NCBI RefSeq assembly: GCF_019956555.1
Contig: NZ_JAHBDQ010000024.1
Coordinates: 1 to 64,000, forward strand
DNA: 64,000 nucleotides
Origin: Pseudomonas sp. A-RE-19
Lineage (GTDB): Bacteria; Pseudomonadota; Gammaproteobacteria; Pseudomonadales; Pseudomonadaceae
Direction: 5' to 3'
Below, in pieces: positions 37,530 to 47,452 of the stretch. How positions within the stretch are numbered: the stretch's first letter is position 1; each line of letters opens with the position of its first letter. The translations under genes were made by a program, and so were the position numbers. The notes below the pieces were generated by a model that was given only the letters and a program-made list of their open reading frames with translations, ran no database searches and was not told the DNA's origin.

Positions 37530-38597
37530 ATGTCCCGACTTCGTTTACCCGCCCTGCTCGCCACTGCTTTTGCAGCCCTCGTGAGCGTCTCGTCCCAGGC
37601 CGCACAGAAAGACCATTTCAGCGTTTGCTGGACTATTTATGCCGGATGGATGCCGTGGGAATACGCTGGCAGCCAAGGCATCGTCGACAAATGGGCGAAA
37701 AAATACGGCATCAAAATCGATGTGGTGCAGCTCAACGATTACGTCGAATCCATCAACCAATACACCGCCGGCCAGTTCGACGGCTGCACCATGACCAACA
37801 TGGATGCGCTGACCATTCCGGCTGCCGGTGGCGTCGACAGTACGGCGCTGATCGTCAGCGACTTCTCCAATGGCAACGACGGCATCGTGCTCAAAGGCGA
37901 AGGCAAGAAAGTCGCCGACCTCAAGGGCATGGACGTCAATCTGGTGGAGCTTTCTGTATCCCACTACCTATTGGCACGGGCACTCGATTCGGTGGACCTC
38001 ACCGAGAAAGACCTGAAAGTGGTCAACACCTCCGACGCCGACATTTCGGCCGCCTTCAACACCGCCCAGGTCAATGCCGTCACCACCTGGAACCCGATGC
38101 TCTCGGACATCAAGGCCAAGCCAGGCGTGACCGAAGTGTTCAACTCCAGCCAGATCCCCGGGGAAATCATGGACATGATGGTGGTCAACAGCGCCACTCT
38201 CAAAGACAACCCGGCCTTGGGCAAAGCCCTGACCGGCGCCTGGTTCGAAGTGGTCGAGTTGATGAACGCCAAAAACGCCACGAGCAAAGCCGCCCTCGAA
38301 CACATGGCCAAAGCCTCGGGCACCGATCTGGCGGGTTTCCAGGCGCAACTCGACACCACCAAATTGTTCACCACACCCAAAGAAGCGTTGGAGTTCTCCA
38401 CCAGCAAGCAACTGCCCGACACCATGCGCAAGGTCGCCGAGTTCTCCTTTCAGCACGGCTTGCTGGGTGAAGGCGCCAAGGACACCAGTGCTATCGGCAT
38501 GGCCTTCGCCAATGGCGTGACCAGCGGCGACAAGGCCAACCTCAAGCTGCGCTTTGACCCGAGCTACGTGCAGATGGCTGCCGACTCCAAGTTGTAA
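37530..38597 (+). CDS. ABC transporter substrate-binding protein, probable guanidine uptake
   Basis: A 355-residue periplasmic binding protein of the NMT1/TauA type with signal peptide (MSRLRLPALLATAFAALVSVSSQA). Homologues beside urea/guanidine carboxylases are usually named putative urea ABC transporter binding protein. Here the guanidine riboswitch directly upstream argues for guanidine or a related compound. CTGGAG precedes ATG 37530. First gene of the operon. Confidence 0.87.
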   Translation: MSRLRLPALLATAFAALVSVSSQAAQKDHFSVCWTIYAGWMPWEYAGSQGIVDKWAKKYGIKIDVVQLNDYVESINQYTAGQFDGCTMTNMDALTIPAAGGVDSTALIVSDFSNGNDGIVLKGEGKKVADLKGMDVNLVELSVSHYLLARALDSVDLTEKDLKVVNTSDADISAAFNTAQVNAVTTWNPMLSDIKAKPGVTEVFNSSQIPGEIMDMMVVNSATLKDNPALGKALTGAWFEVVELMNAKNATSKAALEHMAKASGTDLAGFQAQLDTTKLFTTPKEALEFSTSKQLPDTMRKVAEFSFQHGLLGEGAKDTSAIGMAFANGVTSGDKANLKLRFDPSYVQMAADSKL

Positions 38598-38614
38598 CAA
38601 CGGAGGACTAGGCC

Positions 38615-39430
38615 ATGCGCCTGATCAATCGCCACCCGGATCGCCCGAGTCGCCTGCTGTTGGTGATCCTGCCGTTCGCCCTGGTGCTGTTCGCCTACTT
38701 CATGGGCTCGGCCGATCGGCTGATGGACAACCCCAACGACAAACTGCTGCCCAGTGCCGTGCAGATGACTGACGCAGTGAAACGCCTGGCCTTCACCGCC
38801 GACACCCGCACCGGTGAATACCTGCTCTGGCAAGACAGCGCCGCCAGCCTGCGACGGCTGGCCATCGGCCTCGGCATCAGTGCATTGGCCGGGCTGTGCC
38901 TGGGCATCGCCGCCGGGACCCTGCCGCTGTTCGGCACACCGTTGTCGCCGGTACTCACCGTGCTGTCGATGGTGCCGCCGCTGGCGATCCTGCCCATTCT
39001 GTTCATCGTGTTCGGGCTGGGGGAGTTGTCGAAAGTGATGCTGATCGTGATTGGTATCACCCCGTGCCTGGCCCGGGACCTGGAACAGCGCGCCCGGGAA
39101 ATCCCGGTCGAGTTGCTGATCAAGGCGCAGACGCTCGGCGCTTCGACCTGGACCTTGATGCTGCGCGTGGTGCTGCCGCAATTGCTGCCGCGCCTGTTGA
39201 TCTCGCTGCGACTGATGCTCGGTTCGGCGTGGTTGTTCCTGATCGCTGCCGAAGCCATCGCCTCCACCGATGGTCTCGGCTACCGGATTTTTCTGGTACG
39301 TCGCTATTTGGCGATGGACGTGATCCTGCCGTATGTGGTCTGGATCACCTTGCTCGCCTGGCTGATGGACTGGGGCCTCAAGCGCCTGACCCAACGGGCC
39401 TTCCCCTGGTACGAGGGGGCACGCGCATGA
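38615..39430 (+). CDS. ABC transporter permease (SsuC/TauC type)
   Basis: A 271-residue permease with about six membrane segments. The EAA-like cytoplasmic loop is EIPVELLIKAQTLGASTWTLM. AACGGAGG precedes the start. The stop overlaps the ATPase start (ATGA), so translation is coupled. Confidence 0.92.
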   Translation: MRLINRHPDRPSRLLLVILPFALVLFAYFMGSADRLMDNPNDKLLPSAVQMTDAVKRLAFTADTRTGEYLLWQDSAASLRRLAIGLGISALAGLCLGIAAGTLPLFGTPLSPVLTVLSMVPPLAILPILFIVFGLGELSKVMLIVIGITPCLARDLEQRAREIPVELLIKAQTLGASTWTLMLRVVLPQLLPRLLISLRLMLGSAWLFLIAAEAIASTDGLGYRIFLVRRYLAMDVILPYVVWITLLAWLMDWGLKRLTQRAFPWYEGARA

Positions 39431-40215
39431 GCTTCATCACGGTAAAAAACGTCTGGCAGCAATACGCCGATCAGGTAGTGCTCGAGGGTCTGAACCTGAA
39501 CGTCAACGAAGGTGAGTTCTGCACGCTCGTCGGTGCTTCAGGTTGCGGCAAATCGACTTTCCTGCGGCTACTGCTGGGCCAGGAACGGGCCAGTCGCGGC
39601 GAGATTCTGTTGGATGGCCAGGCCCTGGCCAGCGAACCGGATGCCAGCCGTGGCGTGGTATTCCAGCGCTACTCGGTGTTCCCGCACCTGACGGCTCTGG
39701 ACAACGTCGCCCTGGGTCTCGAACTGCCCTGCTCCCCGTTGCTGGGCCGGTTGTTCGGCAGCTCAAAAAAAGACGCGCAAGAACAAGCCTCGGTCTTGCT
39801 GCATAAAGTCGGCCTCGGACACTCGCTGGACAAGTACCCGGCGCAGCTCTCCGGCGGTATGCAACAACGGCTGGCAATCGCTCAGGCATTGATCATGAAA
39901 CCGCGAGTGTTGCTGCTCGACGAACCGTTCGGCGCCCTCGATCCGGGCATCCGCAAGGACATGCACGGCCTGCTGCTGGAGCTGTGGCGCGAGACGCAAC
40001 TGACCGTGTTCATGGTCACCCATGACCTGTCCGAAGGTTTCAGCCTCGGCACCCGCTTGCTGGTGTTCGACAAAGTCCGCCTCGACCCGCACGCCCCCGG
40101 TGCCTATGGCGCACGCATCACCTACGACATCCCTTTGAACAGCGACCGCCGCGCCAATCGCGCCGCCGTCGACGCCCTGCCGGCTCAGTTGGCAGGTTCG
40201 CTTCGCATCGCTTAG
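39427..40215 (+). CDS. ABC transporter ATP-binding protein
   Basis: A 262-residue ATPase starting at ATG 39427, overlapping the permease stop by 4 bp; the longer frame upstream is the permease read in another frame. Walker A GASGCGKSTFL, Q-loop GVVFQRYSVFPHL, signature LSGGMQQRLAIAQAL, Walker B VLLLDEPFGALDPG and the switch His (VTHDLSEG) are all present. It powers the putative guanidine importer. Confidence 0.95.
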   Translation: MSFITVKNVWQQYADQVVLEGLNLNVNEGEFCTLVGASGCGKSTFLRLLLGQERASRGEILLDGQALASEPDASRGVVFQRYSVFPHLTALDNVALGLELPCSPLLGRLFGSSKKDAQEQASVLLHKVGLGHSLDKYPAQLSGGMQQRLAIAQALIMKPRVLLLDEPFGALDPGIRKDMHGLLLELWRETQLTVFMVTHDLSEGFSLGTRLLVFDKVRLDPHAPGAYGARITYDIPLNSDRRANRAAVDALPAQLAGSLRIA

Positions 40216-40227
40216 AGGAATTTACAC

Positions 40228-40953
40228 ATGACGGATTCGACCCGACTATTTCCGCCCTTCGCCGAAGAAATGCTCCCCGGTGGCGGCCATCGTTCCTTTG
40301 TACTGAAACGCGGCCAGTTGCTGCGCCTGACCGACCTGCGCGGCGGTGCCAACGTCAGCCTGACGCTGCTCAACGCCCATGAAAAAACCGAACGCCTGAA
40401 CCTGCCCGACAGCCTCAAATGCCAACACACCGCCAAGCTCACCACCGGCCATTGCCTGTACTCGGACATGGGCCGGGTATTGGCCGCCATCACCGCCGAC
40501 ACCTGCGGCTGGAGCGACAGCCTCGGCGGCGTGTTGTGTGCTGAAGAGGTCGCGCAAAAGTACGGCGCGGGCCGCTATCAGGAACTGCGCAACGGCTTCT
40601 TCCGCAACGGCACCGACAACCTGTTGGTGGAGTTAGGCAAGTGGGGGTTGGGCCTGTCCGACCTGTTGATGACCCTCAACCTGTTCAGCCGGGTGAACGT
40701 CGATGAAGTCGGGCGTTTCCACTTCGTCGAAGGCAATTCCAAGGCCGGTGATTACATCGAGTTGTACGCGCCGATGGACACCCTGGTGGTGCTCACCGCG
40801 CTGCAACATCCGATGGATCCGGCACCTGAGTACGCCCCCAAACCGCTGAAGCTCAGCTGGATGAACGCCGATGCGAGTGTCGCCGAGCACTGCCGCACCT
40901 CGCGCCCGGAAAACGAGCGCGGCTTCATCAACACCGACCGTCTGTTCGCCTGA
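40228..40953 (+). CDS. DUF1989 protein, carboxyguanidine deiminase subunit (UAAP1-type)
   Basis: A 241-residue member of the family long called urea carboxylase-associated protein 1. In guanidine-utilising bacteria the two DUF1989 proteins form carboxyguanidine deiminase, which converts carboxyguanidine to allophanate and ammonia. The shared motif [12 protein letters not shown] is present near residue 92 (compare [12 protein letters not shown] in the next gene). GAGGAA precedes the start. Function is inferred from riboswitch and operon. Confidence 0.88.
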   Translation: MTDSTRLFPPFAEEMLPGGGHRSFVLKRGQLLRLTDLRGGANVSLTLLNAHEKTERLNLPDSLKCQHTAKLTTGHCLYSDMGRVLAAITADTCGWSDSLGGVLCAEEVAQKYGAGRYQELRNGFFRNGTDNLLVELGKWGLGLSDLLMTLNLFSRVNVDEVGRFHFVEGNSKAGDYIELYAPMDTLVVLTALQHPMDPAPEYAPKPLKLSWMNADASVAEHCRTSRPENERGFINTDRLFA

Positions 40954-40964
40954 GGATCGCTGCC

Positions 40965-41618
40965 ATGTCACTCGCTATCACCACCGCTGCCGTTACTACA
41001 AACAGGCAACCAGAAACCGCGATCTACCGCGCTACCATCCCCGCCGGCGAACCGTGGCTGATGGAGGTCAAGGCCGGCCAGACGTTGCGCATCCTCGACC
41101 TGGAAGGCAATCAGGCCGTCGACACTTTGTTCTACAGCCTCGCCAATCCCAAGGAGCGCTATGACGTGCAGCGCACGTTGCGTCGGCAGAACAGCGTCTA
41201 CCTGAGCACCGGCAGCGTGCTCTATTCCAACCTCGGCAAACCGATGCTGACCATCGTCGCCGACACTTGCGGGCGTCACGACACCCTCGGCGGGGCCTGC
41301 GCGCAGGAGAGCAACACCGTGCGTTATGCGCTGGAGAAACGCTACATGCACAGCTGTCGCGATAACTACCTGCGCGCCTGTGTCCACGATGGTCGGCTGA
41401 GCAAGGTAGACATCGGGCCGAACATCAATTTCTTCATGAACGTGCCAGTGACGGCCGACGGCGGCCTGACCTTCGAAGACGGGATTTCGGCGCCGGGCAA
41501 ATACGTCGACCTGCGGGCCGAGATGGACGTGATCGTGCTGATCTCCAACTGCCCGCAACTGAACAACCCATGCAACGCCTACAACCCCACCCCTGCGGAG
41601 CTACTGGTATGGAACTGA
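40965..41618 (+). CDS. DUF1989 protein, carboxyguanidine deiminase subunit (UAAP2-type)
   Basis: A 217-residue paralogue and likely partner of the preceding gene, 11 bp downstream. [19 protein letters not shown] and [16 protein letters not shown] are typical of the family. The conserved Cys/His residues are consistent with a metal site. Confidence 0.88.
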   Translation: MSLAITTAAVTTNRQPETAIYRATIPAGEPWLMEVKAGQTLRILDLEGNQAVDTLFYSLANPKERYDVQRTLRRQNSVYLSTGSVLYSNLGKPMLTIVADTCGRHDTLGGACAQESNTVRYALEKRYMHSCRDNYLRACVHDGRLSKVDIGPNINFFMNVPVTADGGLTFEDGISAPGKYVDLRAEMDVIVLISNCPQLNNPCNAYNPTPAELLVWN

Positions 41619-41924
41619 AACTCGCGCGTTTGCGGCGGTGGTTGTTTGCCCTGTGCCAGGCCCGCTCCGGGCAGTGCATCAAATAGAAGAACACCCTCAA
41701 TCCAATGTGGGAGCGAGCCTGCTCGCGATGGCGTCAGCACATTCACCATTGATGTCGACTGATACACCGCTATCGCGAGCAGGCTCGCTCCCACAGGGGT
41801 TCGGTGGCGTTTTGACGTGAACTGATTCTGCCGCCGGGGACGACCTCGGCGCCTATCGAAAAACTGCGGGACGGCCCGCATCCCAAGTCGAGGCTGATGC
41901 GTTATCGCCTCCAGGGGTTATGCC
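41619..41924. other. Intergenic stretch with REP pair
   Basis: 306 bases between the second DUF1989 gene and the carboxylase. The only structure I see is the REP doublet at 41706-41795; frames across it are not credible genes. Confidence 0.6.
41706..41795. repeat. REP pair (REPIN), type GGGAGCGAGCCTGCTCGC
   Basis: Inverted arms starting TGTGGGAGCGAGCCTGCTCG and ending CGAGCAGGCTCGCTCCCACA, separated by about 40 bases. The same REP type occurs inside the downstream gene. Confidence 0.9.
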
Positions 41925-44900
41925 ATGTTCGAAAAAGTCCTCATTGCCAACCGTGGCGCCATTGCCTGTCGCATCTTGCGTACCTTGGGTGAATTGCAGG
42001 TCAAGGGTGTTGCCGTTTACTCCGAAGCCGATGCCGCCAGCCTGCACATCCTGCAAGCCTTTGAGTCCCACAGCCTCGGTGAAGGCGCCGCCGCTGGCAC
42101 TTATCTGGCGGTCGACAAAATCCTTGCCATCGCAAAAGCCACTGGCGCCACTGCGATCCATCCCGGCTACGGCTTTCTCTCGGAAAACGCCGCATTCGCC
42201 CAAGCCTGCGAAGCCGCCAACATCGCCTTCATCGGCCCCACACCGGAGCAGCTGCGGGTGTTCGGCCTCAAGCACACCGCTCGCGCATTGGCCAGGCAAC
42301 ACGGCGTGCCGATGCTCGAAGGCACCGAGCTGCTCGATAGCCTCGACGCAGCGTTGATCGCAGGCGAACAGGTCGGCTACCCGGTGATGCTCAAAAGCAC
42401 CGCCGGCGGTGGCGGCATCGGGATGCGCGTGTGCCGCAACGCCGGCGAATTGAGCGAATCCTTCGACGCCGTCAAACGCCTCGGGCAGAACAATTTCAGC
42501 GACGCTGGCGTGTTCATCGAGAAGTACATCCAGCGCGCCCGACATCTGGAAGTGCAGGTGTTCGGCGATGGCCAGGGCGAGGTGCTTGCCCTCGGCGTGC
42601 GTGACTGTTCGGTGCAGCGACGCAACCAGAAAGTCCTTGAAGAAACCCCGGCCCCTAACCTGCCCGAGGGCATGGCCGAAGAACTCTGTACAGCGGCAAT
42701 CAAACTGGCCAAAGCGGTGAATTACCGCAGCGCGGGCACTGTGGAGTTCGTCTTCGACAGCGATGCCCAGCGCTTCTATTTTCTGGAAGTGAATACCCGC
42801 TTGCAGGTGGAACACGGCGTCACTGAACAAGTGTGGGGCGTGGACCTGGTGCGCTGGATGGTGGAGTTGGCGGCCGGTGATTTGCCGCCGTTGCGCGAGT
42901 TGAGTCAGGGATTGAAAGCCAACGGTCATGCGATTCAGGCACGCCTCTATGCCGAAGATCCGGGCCGGGATTTCCAACCGAGTCCAGGTCTGCTCACTGC
43001 CGTCAATTTTCCCGTTGCCGATGGCCAACACCTGCGCATCGACACGTGGGTCGAGGCCGGTTGCGAGATCCCGCCGTACTTCGATCCGATGATCGCCAAG
43101 GTCATCAGCTGGGCGCCGACTCGCGAAGAAGCCCGCGTCGATCTGCATCAGGCTCTGGGCGACAGCCTGCTGTACGGGGTGGAAACCAACCGCGATTACT
43201 TGCGGCAGATTCTGCTCGATACGCCGTTTGCCAGCGGCCAGCCGTGGACCCGTTGCCTGGAAGCTCTGATCTATCAAGCCAACACCTTTGAAGTGCTCAG
43301 CGCCGGCACGCAGACCAGCATTCAGGACTTTCCGGGACGCCTCGGTTACTGGGCGGTGGGCGTGCCGCCGTCGGGGCCGATGGACAGTCGGGCGCTGCGT
43401 CTGGGCAATCGCTTGCTGGGTAACGATGAAGGTGCAGCGGCGCTGGAAATCACCATGAGCGGGCCGTTGTTGCGCTTCAATTGTGATGCGGTGGTGGCTG
43501 TCACGGGGGCGGTGATTGCGGTGATGCTGAACGGTGAAGCAGTGCCGATGAATACCGCATTGCTGATCCCCGCCGGGGCCGCTTTGAGCTTCGGCACCCT
43601 TGGCGGTGCAGGCGCACGCAGCTATCTGTGCCTGCGCGGCGGCCTGCAAGTGCCGGATTATCTGGGTAGCAAAAGTACGTTCACGCTGGGTCAGTTTGGC
43701 GGGCATGGCGGTCGTGCGTTGCGAGCGGGTGACGTGTTGCATGTGCCTGCTTTGATCGACCGCAGCAACGGTCAGCAACTGGCTGAAGAACAGGTCACCG
43801 AATTGCCTGCCATACGCCAGATCAGGGTGATCTACGGTCCACATGGCGCACCGGAATACTTCAGCGAAAACTACATCGGCACCTTCTTCGCGACCCAGTG
43901 GGAAGTGCATTTCAATTCCAGCCGAACCGGCGTGCGGTTGATCGGGCCCAAGCCTGAATGGGTGCGAGCCGATGGTGGCGAGGCCGGGCTGCATCCGTCG
44001 AACATTCATGACAATCCGTACGCGATTGGCGCGGTGGATTTCACCGGTGACATGCCAGTGATCCTCGGCCCCGATGGCCCGAGCCTCGGTGGGTTTGTCT
44101 GCCCGGTGACGGTGATCGAGGCGGACCTTTGGCAGCTGGGGCAGCTCAAGGCTGGGGACAAGGTTCAGTTTCACCCAGTCGACCTGAAAACCGCCCGCCA
44201 ACTCGCCTTGAAATGGGATTCCTGTGGGAGCGAGCCTGCTCGCGATGAAGTTGATGCCGTGTCTGATCTGGCCCCATCGCGAGCAGGCTCGCTCCCACAG
44301 GGGGTTGCGTCGCCTGTGGTGTTGGATTTGGGTCAGGACGACACGAGACTGGTTGCAAGATTGTCGGGCGACACTCATTTGTTATTGGAAATCGGTGCCC
44401 CCGAACTGGATCTGGTCCTGCGCTTTCGCGCTCACGCGTTGATGCAGGCATTGGAAAGCAAACATCTGCACGGCGTGATCGACCTGACACCGGGCATCCG
44501 CTCGCTGCAAGTTCACTACCAACCCGAACAACTGCCGCTGGCCGATCTGCTGGGCATTGTTGCCGGTGAATGGGACGCCGTGTGCGCCGCCAAGGACCTG
44601 CAAGTGCCCTCGCGCATCGTCCATCTGCCCCTGTCCTGGGATGACCCGGCCTGCCAGTTGGCGATCGAAAAATACATGACCACGGTGCGCAAGGACGCGC
44701 CCTGGTGCCCGAGCAATCTGGAGTTCATCCGCCGCATCAACGACCTGCCGAACCTCGACGAAGTGCAGCGCACGGTGTTCGACGCCAGTTATCTGGTGAT
44801 GGGCCTGGGCGATGTTTACCTCGGCGCACCGGTCGCCACCCCGCTCGATCCTCGGCATCGCCTGGTAACGACCAAGTACAACCCGGCCCGCACCTGGACC

Positions 44901-45566
44901 GCGGAAAACTCGGTGGGCATCGGCGGCGCCTACATGTGCGTGTACGGCATGGAAGGCCCCGGCGGTTATCAGTTCGTCGGCCGCACCTTGCAGATGTGGA
45001 ACCGCTACCGTGAGGTTGCAGCGTTCGACGGCAAGCCGTGGCTGCTGCGCTTCTTCGACCAGATCCGGTTCTACCCGGTGAGCGCCGATGAACTGCTGCG
45101 CATTCGCCGGGATTTCCCGCTTGGGCGCTTTGATCTGAACATCGAACACAGTCAGCTGAATCTGGCGGATTACCAGGCGTTTCTGGCCAAAGAAGCCCAG
45201 AGCATCGCGGCATTTCGGGATCAGCAAAAAAGCGCGTTCAACGCCGAGCGTGAGCGCTGGATCGCCAGCGGCCAAGCGCATTTCGACAGTGAAGAACTGG
45301 CTCCGGAAGTGACCGAAGAGGCACCGTTAGCCGACGGTCAACAGAGCGTCGACAGCCACATTGCCGGCAACCTCTGGCAGGTTCAGGTGCAGGCTGGCAG
45401 CCGGGTCGCTGCTGGGGATGTGCTGGTGATTCTGGAGTCGATGAAGATGGAAATCCCGCTGCTCGCGCCCATGGCGGGCGTGGTGCGCGAGATTCGCGTG
45501 CAACCGGGTTCGGCGGTGCGCGCCGGGCAACGTGTGGTGGTGCTGGAACTCGACTCAAGCCATTAA
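41925..45566 (+). CDS. Biotin-dependent guanidine carboxylase (urea carboxylase family)
   Basis: A 1213-residue ATP- and biotin-dependent carboxylase. Domains in order: biotin carboxylase, residues 1-450 (MFEKVLIANRGAIACRI; EVNTRLQVEHGVTEQVWG); an AHS2/KipA-like carboxyltransferase half from about 456 (SAGTQTSIQDFPG); an AHS1/KipI-like half from about 800 to 1020 (KYNPARTWTAENSVGIGGAY); and a C-terminal biotinyl domain (ESMKMEI, Lys1174). Urea carboxylases share this layout; the guanidine riboswitch and the two DUF1989 partners favour guanidine. Residues about 766-793 (SCGSEPARDEV...SLPQGV) are the translation of a REP pair inserted in frame between the two carboxyltransferase halves. The frame stays open, so the enzyme may still work. 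Confidence 0.93.
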   Translation: MFEKVLIANRGAIACRILRTLGELQVKGVAVYSEADAASLHILQAFESHSLGEGAAAGTYLAVDKILAIAKATGATAIHPGYGFLSENAAFAQACEAANIAFIGPTPEQLRVFGLKHTARALARQHGVPMLEGTELLDSLDAALIAGEQVGYPVMLKSTAGGGGIGMRVCRNAGELSESFDAVKRLGQNNFSDAGVFIEKYIQRARHLEVQVFGDGQGEVLALGVRDCSVQRRNQKVLEETPAPNLPEGMAEELCTAAIKLAKAVNYRSAGTVEFVFDSDAQRFYFLEVNTRLQVEHGVTEQVWGVDLVRWMVELAAGDLPPLRELSQGLKANGHAIQARLYAEDPGRDFQPSPGLLTAVNFPVADGQHLRIDTWVEAGCEIPPYFDPMIAKVISWAPTREEARVDLHQALGDSLLYGVETNRDYLRQILLDTPFASGQPWTRCLEALIYQANTFEVLSAGTQTSIQDFPGRLGYWAVGVPPSGPMDSRALRLGNRLLGNDEGAAALEITMSGPLLRFNCDAVVAVTGAVIAVMLNGEAVPMNTALLIPAGAALSFGTLGGAGARSYLCLRGGLQVPDYLGSKSTFTLGQFGGHGGRALRAGDVLHVPALIDRSNGQQLAEEQVTELPAIRQIRVIYGPHGAPEYFSENYIGTFFATQWEVHFNSSRTGVRLIGPKPEWVRADGGEAGLHPSNIHDNPYAIGAVDFTGDMPVILGPDGPSLGGFVCPVTVIEADLWQLGQLKAGDKVQFHPVDLKTARQLALKWDSCGSEPARDEVDAVSDLAPSRAGSLPQGVASPVVLDLGQDDTRLVARLSGDTHLLLEIGAPELDLVLRFRAHALMQALESKHLHGVIDLTPGIRSLQVHYQPEQLPLADLLGIVAGEWDAVCAAKDLQVPSRIVHLPLSWDDPACQLAIEKYMTTVRKDAPWCPSNLEFIRRINDLPNLDEVQRTVFDASYLVMGLGDVYLGAPVATPLDPRHRLVTTKYNPARTWTAENSVGIGGAYMCVYGMEGPGGYQFVGRTLQMWNRYREVAAFDGKPWLLRFFDQIRFYPVSADELLRIRRDFPLGRFDLNIEHSQLNLADYQAFLAKEAQSIAAFRDQQKSAFNAERERWIASGQAHFDSEELAPEVTEEAPLADGQQSVDSHIAGNLWQVQVQAGSRVAAGDVLVILESMKMEIPLLAPMAGVVREIRVQPGSAVRAGQRVVVLELDSSH
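44221..44301. repeat. REP pair inside a coding sequence
   Basis: Inverted arms CCTGTGGGAGCGAGCCTGCT and AGCAGGCTCGCTCCCACAGG surround about 30 bases. The 81-bp unit is a multiple of three and is read through in frame by the carboxylase gene. It matches the REP type at 41706-41795. Confidence 0.92.
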
Positions 45567-45581
45567 AAAAGGATTATCGCC

Positions 45582-47360
45582 ATGAACATCAATCTGCAAC
45601 TCGACGCCCTGCGCAACGCTTACCGTGACGGCAGCACTACGCCTCGGCAACTGCTGCTGAGCCTGCGGGAAAAAGCCGCGGCACTGAACCCGGACTATCA
45701 CCTGTTCATCCATTTGCTCAGTGCCCTGGAACTGGAACCGTACTTCGCCGCACTCGACGGTCGCGACCCAGGCAGCCTGCCGCTGTACGGCGTGCCGTTC
45801 GCGATCAAGGACAACATCGACCTGGCGGGTATTCCCACCACGGCAGCGTGTCCTGCGTTTGCCTATGTGCCGGAACGCTCGGCAACCATCGTCGAGCAAC
45901 TGCTGGCGCTGGGTGCGATTCCGTTGGGCAAGACCAATCTCGACCAGTTCGCCACTGGCCTCAATGGCAGCCGCTCGCCGTACGGCGCTTGCCCGAACAG
46001 CGTGTTGCCGGAGTATCCGTCGGGCGGTTCCAGCGCCGGGTCTTCCCTGGCGGTGGCGCTCGGCGTGGCGAGTTTTTCACTGGGCACGGACACGGCAGGC
46101 TCCGGTCGCGTGCCGGCGGCACTGAATAATCTGGTCGGTTTGAAAGCCAGCAAAGGGCTGATCTCCACTGCCGGTGTGGTTCCGGCCTGTCGAACGCTCG
46201 ATTGCGTCACGACCTTCACCGCCACGGCCCGGGAAGCCAGTCAGTTGCTCGCCCTCACCGCTCATCTCGATCCACGGGACGAATACAGTCGCCGTAATCC
46301 GCTGTGGAATGACGGCTCGGCCTTCGGCACACCGCGTCCATTCCGTTTCGGTGTACCCCGTGCGCAGGATCTGGCGTTCTTCGGCTGTCCTGAAGGCCCG
46401 TTGCTGTTCGGCGACGCCATCGACCAGCTCAAAGCCATGGGCGGCGAAGCGGTCGAACTGGATTTGTCTCCATTTCTCGAAGCCGCGCGGTTGCTCTACG
46501 AAGGGCCGTGGGTAGCGGAGCGTTACAGCGTGGCCGGCGAGTTACTGGAGCAACACCCTCAAGCCGTGCTGCCGGTGATTCGCGCCGTATTGGCCAAGGC
46601 CCCAGCGGTGACCGGCGTGCAGACCTTCCGTGCCCAATACCGTCTGCAGGCCTTGAAAGTGCTGTGCGACAAAGCCCTGGAAGGCCTTGATTGCGTGGTC
46701 ACGCCAACCATCGGCCGCGCGGTGACACTGGCCCAGCTTGCGGCCGAACCGGTGCTGCGCAACTCGGAACTGGGCTACTACACCAACTTCATGAACCTGC
46801 TCGATTACGCCGCCGTCGCAGTGCCCAGCGGATTCATGGGCAATGGTTTGCCATGGGGCGTGACATTGTTCGGCCGCGCGTTTACCGATCAGTATCTGTT
46901 GAGCGTGGCGGATGCCTTGCAACGTCAGCAAGGGTTGGCCGTGCCTGCGCCGACGAATGTTGCGCGCAATGATCGCGCACGGCTGGTGGTCTGCGGCGCG
47001 CACCTGGATGGGCTGGCGCTGAACTGGCAGCTCAAGCAGCGTGGAGCCCGTTTGCTCGAAGCCACTCACAGTTCCCCCGACTATCAGCTGTATGCCTTGG
47101 CCGGTGGCCCACCCTATCGCCCGGGCATGGTCCGAGTGAAGGAAGGTGGCGCGGCAATTGCGGTAGAAGTATGGGAGTTGCCAAGCAGTGAGTTGGGCTC
47201 GTTCCTGACCGCAATTCCGGCGCCGCTGGGGTTGGGCAAGGTGCAACTGGCGGACGGGCGGTGGGAGAGCGGGTTTATCTGTGAGCCCTACGGCCTGGAG
47301 GGGGCGGTGGATATCAGTCATTTGGGCGGGTGGCGGGCGTATCTGAACGATCGGCGTTGA
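45582..47360 (+). CDS. atzF: Allophanate hydrolase
   Basis: A 592-residue amidase-signature enzyme that splits allophanate to ammonia and CO2, the last step of guanidine (or urea) breakdown. Catalytic Lys in VPFAIKDNIDLAG, Ser pair in YPSGGSSAGSSLAVALG. A C-terminal domain (about 460-592) of the AtzF type is present. It lies 15 bp after the carboxylase. Confidence 0.95.
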   Translation: MNINLQLDALRNAYRDGSTTPRQLLLSLREKAAALNPDYHLFIHLLSALELEPYFAALDGRDPGSLPLYGVPFAIKDNIDLAGIPTTAACPAFAYVPERSATIVEQLLALGAIPLGKTNLDQFATGLNGSRSPYGACPNSVLPEYPSGGSSAGSSLAVALGVASFSLGTDTAGSGRVPAALNNLVGLKASKGLISTAGVVPACRTLDCVTTFTATAREASQLLALTAHLDPRDEYSRRNPLWNDGSAFGTPRPFRFGVPRAQDLAFFGCPEGPLLFGDAIDQLKAMGGEAVELDLSPFLEAARLLYEGPWVAERYSVAGELLEQHPQAVLPVIRAVLAKAPAVTGVQTFRAQYRLQALKVLCDKALEGLDCVVTPTIGRAVTLAQLAAEPVLRNSELGYYTNFMNLLDYAAVAVPSGFMGNGLPWGVTLFGRAFTDQYLLSVADALQRQQGLAVPAPTNVARNDRARLVVCGAHLDGLALNWQLKQRGARLLEATHSSPDYQLYALAGGPPYRPGMVRVKEGGAAIAVEVWELPSSELGSFLTAIPAPLGLGKVQLADGRWESGFICEPYGLEGAVDISHLGGWRAYLNDRR

Positions 47361-47452
47361 TTTCCAGGATCGCCGGCTTGCGCACGAGTGCTTGCCGGCC
47401 GATCATGCGCGGTCTCGGGCCAGACAAACCGGCCGTAATCGAATGCCCCTTC

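Noticed and set aside
41853-44378. 841-codon frame opposite the carboxylase
   Set aside because: Shadow of a long high-GC gene; no ribosome site or family similarity.
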